5,816 nt of DNA from Methanospirillum sp. (GTDB lineage Archaea; Halobacteriota; Methanomicrobia; Methanomicrobiales; Methanospirillaceae), in contig JAQVIE010000093.1 in NCBI GenBank assembly GCA_028695895.1, positions 1 to 5,816 of the forward strand, given 5' to 3'. The notes beneath the pieces were generated by a model that was given only the letters and a program-made list of their open reading frames with translations, did no database searches and was not told where the DNA came from. Below are positions 1 through 5,218 of this stretch, piece by piece (position 1 is the stretch's first letter; the number at the start of each line of letters is the position of its first letter). Position numbers and translations under genes: made by a program.

Positions 1-2
1 GG

Positions 3-791
3 GGATATATCCTGTGTGGGTATACCATGTCTTCAGACGGAGATGTCAGAAGGCAACTGGGAGGCGGAGATCTCTGGCTTATCAGGCTTGACAGGAACGG
101 ATCTATCATGTGGGAGAAGACCTATGGCGGGAGCAGACGTGACAGCGGGGCCAGCGTTATCCTGACCAAAGACAATGCCATCGTTGCATGCGGGAACACC
201 AACTCTACTGACGGGATGGTTTCAGGCAACAGGACAACCAGTGATGTCTGGGTAATAAAAACTGATCTTAACGGGACGCTACTCTGGGAACGCTCTTTTG
301 GTGGTTCTGCACTTGACTGGGGGCATTCAGTTGTAGAACTCCTGTCAGGAGACCTGATGGTGGCTGCAGTCACTTCATCAGATGACGGGGATGTTGGGAA
401 AGGCTACGGAGCCAGCGATATCTGGCTGATAAGGCTTACTTCTGATGGAACACCTGTCTGGAGTCAGACTTATGGCGGAAGCTTTAGTGACAATGTCTGG
501 AAGCTGGAGCCGTCTCCAGGAGGGGGGGCTTACCTGGTAGGTGACAGCTACTCTGTTGATGGAAACTTTACCGGAAATCATGGGGAATCAGATTTGTTGA
601 TCGGTGAAGTGGATGGTGACGGGAATCTGTTATGGCACAGGCAGGTAGGAGGCTCATCAGTTGACCGGGGCTCCTGGGTGAAGAGTACCAATACAGGTAC
701 ACTGATGATTACCGGAATGACGGCATCATCAGACGGGGATATTTCCGGAGATCATTCCAGTGGCGATCTCTGGATACTTGAAGTTGAAGGA
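3..791 (+). repeat. Five tandem 174-bp coding repeats (58 residues each)
   Basis: The repeats sit inside the first gene. The conserved Trp codon of the SDLW motif falls at 75, 249, 423 and 771, with Leu replacing Trp at 597, so the spacing is exactly 174 bases throughout. The repeats are diverged at the DNA level, which suggests old duplications constrained by fold rather than recent expansion. The first unit is truncated by the window edge, so the full number of blades cannot be counted. Confidence 0.85.
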
Positions 792-1085
792 AATATAAAT
801 GAATCAGGCTCCCCATTTGTTCCAAAGACAGATCATCCAGGCCCTGATGAACCCGTAATTGCCCCATTAGGCGGGGATGGTCCTATGCCCACCGATCCTG
901 ACGGTGATGGCAGATATGAAGACTTAAATGGAAACGGGGTTTTGGATATTCAGGACCCGGCAGTCTTTTTCAAGTACTTCAACTGGCTGCAAAGCCAGGG
1001 ATATGTTTATGAATTTGATTTCAACGAGAACGGAGTCCTGGATCTGGGCGATGTCCAGGCATTATTTATGAAGGTTCAATCATGA
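3..1085 (+). CDS. Secreted/surface repeat protein with C-terminal dockerin (5' partial)
   Basis: The reading frame is open to the left edge, and the residues before the first ATG (position 27) read GYILCGYT, which fits the repeat pattern. That ATG is therefore internal and the true start and any signal peptide lie outside. Counting from Met27, five repeats of exactly 58 residues are visible (first partial): an SSDGDV-like loop, a (S/G)DLW strand, and W..TYGGS, with GGS at residues 34, 92, 150 and 208. The pattern resembles beta-propeller repeat proteins of methanogens. After a Pro/Gly linker (about 256-288) comes a dockerin-like module (290-350) with two 12-residue EF-hand loops, D299-N301-N303-V305-D307-D310 and D331-N333-N335-V337-D339-D342. 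Each is followed by a hydrophobic helix. The inferred role is an extracellular protein that docks through calcium-dependent dockerin binding. The ligand of the repeats is unknown. The stop overlaps the start of the next gene, so the two are probably co-translated. Confidence 0.85.
   Translation, partial: GYILCGYTMSSDGDVRRQLGGGDLWLIRLDRNGSIMWEKTYGGSRRDSGASVILTKDNAIVACGNTNSTDGMVSGNRTTSDVWVIKTDLNGTLLWERSFGGSALDWGHSVVELLSGDLMVAAVTSSDDGDVGKGYGASDIWLIRLTSDGTPVWSQTYGGSFSDNVWKLEPSPGGGAYLVGDSYSVDGNFTGNHGESDLLIGEVDGDGNLLWHRQVGGSSVDRGSWVKSTNTGTLMITGMTASSDGDISGDHSSGDLWILEVEGNINESGSPFVPKTDHPGPDEPVIAPLGGDGPMPTDPDGDGRYEDLNGNGVLDIQDPAVFFKYFNWLQSQGYVYEFDFNENGVLDLGDVQALFMKVQS
888..1076 (+). other. Dockerin-like domain (paired EF-hand loops)
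   Basis: The region encodes two canonical 12-residue calcium loops with Asp/Asn at positions 1, 3, 5, 9 and 12, spaced 32 residues apart and each followed by a hydrophobic helix (PAVFFKYF and VQALFMKV). An extra acidic stretch, DPDGDGRYED, lies just before the first loop and could bind a further calcium ion. Paired loops with this spacing at a protein C-terminus are the hallmark of dockerins, which bind cohesin domains. Confidence 0.8.
1070..1075 (+). promoter_or_regulatory. SD-like site GAAGGT for the cohesin-like gene
   Basis: GAAGGT lies six bases before the ATG at 1082, inside the last codons of the dockerin gene. It differs from the archaeal GGAGGT consensus at one base. With the ATGA overlap it supports the ATG at 1082 and coupled translation. 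Confidence 0.5.
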
Positions 1086-2059
1086 AAATTACATCAGTTC
1101 ATCTCATCCTGATATTACTTACAGGATTTATCATCACAGGAGTACAAGGCGAGACCATATCTGTCCAGCCCATTACTCTTTCTCCTGGAGAATCAGGGAC
1201 TGTTAACATTATTCTCGACTCTGCACCATCAGGGTTGTCAGGGTACCAGATGACAGTGCAATCAGATAACACTGCAATAGGAACCGTGACAGAGGCAACA
1301 TTTCCGTCCTGGGCAGCTCTTTCAGAAGCAGTATCCGGCGATGGAGGGTCATATGCTCTCCGGGCCATTGATCTGAACAGCGAAATTGAGGCAGGTGCAA
1401 AACAGGTCACCTTTGCAACCCTGTCAATTCAGGCCAGCGGGAGTGGAACAGCACAGATAACCATAAAAAATTTGCAGATAGATGATGATGCAGGGAACTC
1501 TGTTCAGGCAGAGATAAAACCTGGTCTTTTAACAGTGCAAGGGAGTACTCCGCCGGATGAACCTTCCACAGAGGAGTATTCTGTCAGTCTTCAGACCGGA
1601 TGGAACCTTATTAATATCCCCATGCAGCCTGCCGATGGATTTGAACATGCAGATGTCTTCAAAAACATTCAGAGTGCCGGCCATTCCATGCTTATCTATG
1701 ATAGTTCAGCCGGATGGATTACCATTGGAAAGAACGACCAGTTATCCCCCATGACCGGGTACTGGCTGTATACTACAAATCCGGTCACCATCCCCCTGAA
1801 GGTCAGAGGCCTTCCAATTGATGCAAAAGCTCTTAATGCAGGCTGGAACCTGGCTGGTATAAGTGGTAAATCTGCAAAATCTGCTGAAACTGCACTATCA
1901 GGGCTCTCATCCTGGTCATATGTTGTTACGTACGATTCATCCAGCCAGCAGTACAGGGATGCAGGTGTAAATGGCGGAGATAACCAGGCCATGCTGACTC
2001 CAGGGGAGGGGTTCTGGGTATACCTTAACGCGCCTGAAACCCTGACTCCTGGAACATAA
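1082..2059 (+). CDS. Secreted cohesin-like protein with two GWNL surface repeats
   Basis: The 325-residue product starts with a signal peptide: Lys2, a hydrophobic core (about 6-20), and a likely cut after VQG at residue 23. Residues 26-152 resemble a cohesin-type beta-sandwich. They contain an LSPGESGTV strand, a GLSGYQMTV strand and, near the end, FATLSIQASGSGTAQI followed by a D-D-A-G-N turn and a closing LLTV strand. After a short Pro/Thr linker come two divergent copies of a surface repeat (about 166-240 and 249-319). Each has GWNL, YDSS and LxPxxG(Y/F)W(L/V)Y blocks, a pattern common in secreted archaeal and bacterial proteins. There is no membrane anchor, SLH domain or sorting tail, so the protein is either released or held by partners. 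It overlaps the dockerin gene as ATGA, and the obvious hypothesis is that it is a docking partner. The signal peptide and repeats are clear. The cohesin call rests on strand pattern only, and a generic immunoglobulin-like sandwich is the alternative. Confidence 0.85.
   Translation: MKITSVHLILILLTGFIITGVQGETISVQPITLSPGESGTVNIILDSAPSGLSGYQMTVQSDNTAIGTVTEATFPSWAALSEAVSGDGGSYALRAIDLNSEIEAGAKQVTFATLSIQASGSGTAQITIKNLQIDDDAGNSVQAEIKPGLLTVQGSTPPDEPSTEEYSVSLQTGWNLINIPMQPADGFEHADVFKNIQSAGHSMLIYDSSAGWITIGKNDQLSPMTGYWLYTTNPVTIPLKVRGLPIDAKALNAGWNLAGISGKSAKSAETALSGLSSWSYVVTYDSSSQQYRDAGVNGGDNQAMLTPGEGFWVYLNAPETLTPGT
1157..1537 (+). other. Cohesin-like domain
   Basis: This region encodes residues 26-152 of the secreted protein. 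The order of elements matches cohesins: P-G-E-S-G-T-V-N-I, then G-L-S-G-Y-Q-M-T-V, then a late ATLSIQASGSGTAQITI strand pair, an acidic D-D-D-A-G-N turn, and a terminal strand. No catalytic motif is visible. A profile search (Pfam Cohesin) would decide. Confidence 0.6.
1577..2038 (+). repeat. Two divergent copies of a ~75-residue GWNL surface repeat
   Basis: Copy A (residues about 166-240) and copy B (about 249-319) share GWNL (173 and 254), YDSS (206 and 284), and GYWLY/GFWVY (226 and 310). Spacing varies by a few residues between blocks, so the copies are old. Such repeats are usually found in extracellular proteins, often near the C-terminus. Confidence 0.65.
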
Positions 2060-2070
2060 AACAAACCCTA

Positions 2071-2080
2071 TATTTTTAAA
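2071..2080 (+). promoter_or_regulatory. Putative archaeal TATA box for the small anchored protein
   Basis: TATTTTTAAA lies 42-51 bases before the ATG at 2122. A start site about 25 bases downstream would give a leader of roughly 20 bases that holds the SD. It suggests the small gene has its own promoter and need not depend on the dockerin/cohesin operon. The following pyrimidine-rich stretch (2081-2092) could also help end the upstream transcript. Confidence 0.45.
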
Positions 2081-2106
2081 CTTCCTTTTCTTAAGACATA
2101 TTCAGA

Positions 2107-2113
2107 GTGGAGA
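2107..2113 (+). promoter_or_regulatory. SD-like site GTGGAGA
   Basis: It contains GGAG nine bases before the ATG at 2122 and supports that start. Confidence 0.5.
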
Positions 2114-2121
2114 CCTGAAAC

Positions 2122-2649
2122 ATGAAGTACAGAATTTTTGTATGTTTTCTGCTGGTTTTTCTCCTGGCTGCGGGTGTATCAGCAATTCCCCCGCTGCCCT
2201 ACGAGTTTTACGGTAATGTTTCGATTAATGAAACACCGGCAGAGGCAGGAATGGTAATTATTGCCAAAGTGGACAAGACAGAAGTTGGAAATATCACCAC
2301 AACTGTGGCTGGCACTTATGGCGGACCTGGAACATTTGACCGCCGCCTGGTTGTCAATGGAGCTGAGGAACAGATAGGTGAGTACATTACCTTCTGGATT
2401 GGAGATAAGCAGGCAGTCCAAAAAGTCAGACTTTATGCAGGTGAATCACAAAAACTGGATCTGACTTTCATCTCAGGAAAAGAAGGGAGCGTGGATGCAT
2501 CTGTAACACCATCCCAGTCAGGAACCCTGGCCGATGTGCCAACAGAAGATGAGATCCCGGTTGCAACTCAGACAGAGACTAAAGCACCACTTTTCATTGC
2601 TCCTTTAGCTGCAGGACTTGCACTTTTCATCCTTGGACGAAGGGGATAA
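2122..2649 (+). CDS. Small exported protein with C-terminal membrane anchor, function unknown
   Basis: The product has 175 residues. Its N-terminus is a clear signal peptide: charged MKYR, a hydrophobic core (5-17), and a probable cut after VSA at residue 21. The mature part (about 22-117) is a single beta-rich domain that opens PPLPYEFYGNVSI and includes EAGMVIIAKV and GEYITFWIGD. This resembles a beta-sandwich found repeatedly in methanogen surface proteins ('fold your own carbohydrate-binding-like' domains), but I cannot name the family. Three N-glycosylation sequons (N32-V-S, N36-E-T, N57-I-T) cluster on it. A Ser/Thr/Glu-rich stalk (about 118-154) leads to a hydrophobic segment (155-171) ending LGRRG. 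That arrangement fits a C-terminal membrane anchor or an archaeosortase-type tail, though no PGF motif is present. The gene probably has its own promoter. Confidence 0.8.
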   Translation: MKYRIFVCFLLVFLLAAGVSAIPPLPYEFYGNVSINETPAEAGMVIIAKVDKTEVGNITTTVAGTYGGPGTFDRRLVVNGAEEQIGEYITFWIGDKQAVQKVRLYAGESQKLDLTFISGKEGSVDASVTPSQSGTLADVPTEDEIPVATQTETKAPLFIAPLAAGLALFILGRRG

Positions 2650-2671
2650 TCTCTTCCCCCGCTTCTCTTTT
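2642..2671 (+). terminator. Weak putative terminator after the small anchored protein
   Basis: A 5-bp stem (GGGGA at 2642-2646 with TCCCC at 2655-2659, loop of eight bases) overlaps the stop codon. It is followed by a pyrimidine-rich run ending in TTTT (2668-2671). Archaeal termination needs mainly the T-rich tract, which is short here. The same Ts form part of the TATA-like box of the next gene. Confidence 0.3.
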
Positions 2672-2674
2672 ATG
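2667..2674 (+). promoter_or_regulatory. Putative TATA box for a leaderless transcript of the Grx-TrxR gene
   Basis: CTTTTATG is centred about 27 bases before the ATG at 2698, and no purine-rich SD is present in between. In archaea transcription starts about 25 bases after the TATA box, so the mRNA would begin at or very near the start codon. Confidence 0.45.
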
Positions 2675-2697
2675 TGACTGGTACATAACTATCTCAT

Positions 2698-3849
2698 ATG
2701 TCAGAGGTCACGGTTTATTCAACACAAAACTGTCCATACTGCCGGCTTGCAAAAGCATTCCTGGACAGGAACAATGTTCCATACCGGTCGGTTGACGTGG
2801 GTGTTGACCGGAAAGCTGCCAAAGAAATGGTTGAGTTATCAGGACAATATGGCGTTCCGGTGATTGTTGCAGGTGACGAGGTAATTATCGGGTTTGATAC
2901 CGACAGGCTAAGGGCACTGTTTACTGCAGATATAAAAACCGACATATATGATACAATTATTGTCGGAGCCGGTCCTGCAGGCCTGACTGCTGCTCTTTAT
3001 TGTGCAAGGAAAAACCTCAAAACACTTATGATTTCGCCAGATATCGGTGGTCAGGCACTTGAAAGCTGGAATATTGAAAATTATATGGGGTACCGGATGA
3101 TCACCGGTGATGATCTGATGGCTAAATTCGAAGAACAACTTAGGGAACTTGAGATAAGAATAGAACTTGACCAGGTCAGATCTCTTCTCCCAACAAGCGG
3201 AGGATTTTCAATAAAAACCGTGTCTGACCTTGAGTATAAAGGTAAAACGGTAATTCTCACTCAGGGAAAAAAACCAAGAAAACTGGGATTACCAGGGGAG
3301 GAAAAATTCCTTGGCCGGGGTCTATCTGTATGTGCAACATGTGACGGGCCTATTTTCAGGGATAAGGTTGTTGGTGTAATCGGGGGAGGTAACTCGGCTC
3401 TCACAACTGCCTTAGAGATGAGTGGTATTGCAAAAGAAGTGCATATCTTTGTCAGGTCAGGTATTCGCGCGGATGCTGTGTATACATCACAATATGCTCA
3501 AAAGAAGAATATAATCACTCATACCGGTTATGAGGTGACCGGGCTTGTGGGTGAGGACAGGTTGTCAGGTGTTGTCATTACAAACCGTGAGACAGGAGAG
3601 AAGGAAGATGTGACTCTTGACGGGCTGTTCACTGAGATCGGCTGGATTCCAAATACATCTTTTGTTGAGGGACTGCTTATACTAAATGATCAGAAAGAGG
3701 TAGAGATAGATATTGACTGCAAAACCAGTGCACCAGGGATATTTGCTGCAGGTGATGTGACATCTGTATCAGGAAAGCAGATAATCATTGCATGTGGTGA
3801 AGGTGCAAAAGCAGCCCTTTCAGCGTTTAATTACCTGATGACACAGTAA
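2698..3849 (+). CDS. Glutaredoxin/NrdH-thioredoxin reductase fusion flavoprotein
   Basis: The 383-residue product joins two redox modules. Residues 1-77 are a glutaredoxin/NrdH-like thioredoxin fold with active site C12-P-Y-C15, cis-proline motif GVPV (52-55) and a late GFD turn (65-67). Residues 83-383 are a low-molecular-weight thioredoxin reductase. They show FAD-binding GAGPAG (90-95), GGQ...IENY (117-129, as in TrxR/AhpF), the redox pair C212-A-T-C215 followed by DGP, a second nucleotide site GGGNSA (229-234), and the closing FAD motif FAAGD (349-353). Electrons would pass from a nicotinamide or deazaflavin donor to FAD, then the CATC pair, then the fused CPYC domain. Methanogens lack glutathione, so the CPYC domain is best read as a TrxR-driven NrdH-like redoxin serving ribonucleotide reductase, peroxiredoxins or protein disulfides. 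The HRRxxxR NADPH motif is degraded (VRSGIR, 252-257). The gene stands alone in the cytosolic strand and is probably leaderless. Confidence 0.93.
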   Translation: MSEVTVYSTQNCPYCRLAKAFLDRNNVPYRSVDVGVDRKAAKEMVELSGQYGVPVIVAGDEVIIGFDTDRLRALFTADIKTDIYDTIIVGAGPAGLTAALYCARKNLKTLMISPDIGGQALESWNIENYMGYRMITGDDLMAKFEEQLRELEIRIELDQVRSLLPTSGGFSIKTVSDLEYKGKTVILTQGKKPRKLGLPGEEKFLGRGLSVCATCDGPIFRDKVVGVIGGGNSALTTALEMSGIAKEVHIFVRSGIRADAVYTSQYAQKKNIITHTGYEVTGLVGEDRLSGVVITNRETGEKEDVTLDGLFTEIGWIPNTSFVEGLLILNDQKEVEIDIDCKTSAPGIFAAGDVTSVSGKQIIIACGEGAKAALSAFNYLMTQ

Positions 3850-3870
3850 CCGGATGAAATGGTGAATCAT

Positions 3871-3908
3871 TCCCATGCAGGGATAATCTTAATTTCTTTT
3901 TCTATTTT
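3871..3908 (+). terminator. Putative terminator after the Grx-TrxR gene
   Basis: A 4-bp hairpin (TCCC/GGGA, loop ATGCA, 3871-3883) is followed by a T-rich tract (3889-3908) 39 bases past the stop codon. The T-rich tract alone fits archaeal intrinsic termination. The 110-base gap separates convergent genes, and I see no gene and no matching T-tract for the opposite strand in it. Confidence 0.5.
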
Positions 3909-3959
3909 CCCACATAATCAGGTATTGTTCTTTGATTCATCGTGAGAGAGATTCCAGGA

Positions 3960-5216
3960 TTATTTATTGAATAAAACAATTCTGTTGGTATTCGTCCCGA
4001 CAGACATATTATTCACACCCCAGATATTAGCCGTTTTGGTAAAATCCTGCTGATTAATTATTACACCCATGCAGGTAAACCCTGCAGCAATCCCAAGAGG
4101 GATGACATGTTCATCAAGCCTTATCGAACCATTTCTGACTTCACCTACTTCAAAAGCGACATATCCGCCTGGCCTGGTAATCCTGAAAAGCTCCCTGAAC
4201 ACATCTCCCATTACCATCTCCCAGTCGGCAAGTTTTCTGGTGATGGTTATCTTTTTTCCGGTCTCTTCTGCATCAATACCATTAAACCAGCATCGCAACC
4301 AGTTATCCGAAGCATATTGCACGATATCAAGGAAGGGAGGAGATGTCACGGTAAGGGATACCATATTACCAGGAATTTCAGGTGTGACCCGTGCATCCCC
4401 GGTAATAAAGAGGGAGGAATCTGCCGCCATAGAAAGGTTTTTTTTCTGCTTTCGTTCAATTCCTTTTAGTAATATTCTTGATTTTTTCAGAATTATCTCC
4501 CTCACATCCCTATAGGGGGGAACCTGGTTCCGGTCCTGATTGATGGCAATCTGACGTTCAGGTGATACTGCCTGATTGGGTGGAAGTGTATAGACAGAGA
4601 AAAAACCAGGAGAGTGGCCTGACAACCGGTTTGTTGCAACCATCCTTATCCAGCTGTCAACTGCATCTGAATCCCTGTTCTCTTCCTGTTCAAGAAGGTA
4701 AGAACGAATACTGCACAAAGCCCTGAAGGTATCAGGATGGTAAAACATAGAGAGATCTATCCTGGCTGCAATGTCTGTGCGGTCAGGAATTGCATACAGG
4801 CGTGCCCTGATATCTTCATACTCAGGCAGAGTAAGCCTTGGCTTTGTTAATATCCTGGAGAGCGGATTGATATCATTGGAGATGACCTGGCGGCCAAGGA
4901 GTGCAGCTTCGAGTGGTGTCGTTCCCCTGCCAGCAAAAGGATCATAGACGATATCTCCAGGTTCTGTAAGCAGGTTTATGAAAAACCGTGGAAGCTGAGG
5001 TTTAAAACAGGCCCGGTAAGATATCTCCTGAAGCCTTGATGCCTGCCTCTGCCGTGCGGTCCAGAACTCATTTGTATACCTTGGATACTCTTTATCATCA
5101 ATGCAAAGAGTATCACACCTGGTTGTCTGCTCCGGCTGCAGGAAGGTCTGACCATCCTGGTCAGGCAGGGAGAATGTCCGTAAAAAATTATGGACAGAAG
5201 ATGAATTCCGTTTCAT
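3960..5216 (-). CDS. Amino-group DNA methyltransferase (N4-cytosine or N6-adenine type)
   Basis: The 418-residue product carries SAM-binding motif I, VYDPFAGRGTT (90-100), an acidic residue in ISNDINP (D115) placed to bind the SAM ribose, GDAR (273-276), and catalytic motif IV, TSPPF (291-295). TSPP(Y/F) is typical of N4-cytosine enzymes, though N6-adenine activity cannot be excluded. Motif I precedes motif IV with about 190 residues between them, an alpha-like order. The insert contains a conserved-looking block, SGHSPGFFSVYTLPPNQ (199-215), and a Lys-rich helix (240-260) that may recognise the target. The region after motif IV (about 335-415) has RPGGYVAFEVGEV and ends with GTNTNRI. No restriction endonuclease is visible, so it may be an orphan or housekeeping methylase. 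A target RNA is a less likely alternative. The ATG shares one base with the stop of the upstream redox gene (TAATG) and no SD is present, so translation probably relies on coupling. Confidence 0.88.
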   Translation of the reverse strand: MKRNSSSVHNFLRTFSLPDQDGQTFLQPEQTTRCDTLCIDDKEYPRYTNEFWTARQRQASRLQEISYRACFKPQLPRFFINLLTEPGDIVYDPFAGRGTTPLEAALLGRQVISNDINPLSRILTKPRLTLPEYEDIRARLYAIPDRTDIAARIDLSMFYHPDTFRALCSIRSYLLEQEENRDSDAVDSWIRMVATNRLSGHSPGFFSVYTLPPNQAVSPERQIAINQDRNQVPPYRDVREIILKKSRILLKGIERKQKKNLSMAADSSLFITGDARVTPEIPGNMVSLTVTSPPFLDIVQYASDNWLRCWFNGIDAEETGKKITITRKLADWEMVMGDVFRELFRITRPGGYVAFEVGEVRNGSIRLDEHVIPLGIAAGFTCMGVIINQQDFTKTANIWGVNNMSVGTNTNRIVLFNK

Positions 5217-5218
5217 TA
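5216..5218 (-). promoter_or_regulatory. TAATG stop/start overlap between redox gene and methyltransferase
   Basis: On the minus strand the TAA of the CCG protein (5218-5216) shares its last A with the ATG of the methyltransferase (5216-5214). The bases before it, a CCCACCTC stretch, have no SD on this strand. Termination-reinitiation is the likely way the second gene is translated. Confidence 0.7.

Noticed and set aside
27..29. ATG at 27 as the start of the first gene
   Set aside because: The frame is open to the edge and the preceding residues (GYILCGYT) continue the repeat pattern. No signal peptide follows the ATG.
3..791. 174-bp repeats as a CRISPR or mobile repeat array
   Set aside because: The units are in frame, diverged and conserved at the protein level, with no spacers.
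1696..2064. 122-codon open frame on the minus strand
   Set aside because: It lies antisense to the GWNL repeats, which have clear protein-level conservation. No recognisable domain or SD.
4438..4445. Run of eight A on the coding strand of the methyltransferase, a possible frameshift site
   Set aside because: The frame continues intact through motif IV and the C-terminal region, so no slippage is needed.
4069..4515. 148-codon open frame on the plus strand
   Set aside because: It is antisense to the catalytic region of the methyltransferase and its translation shows no domain or credible start signal.
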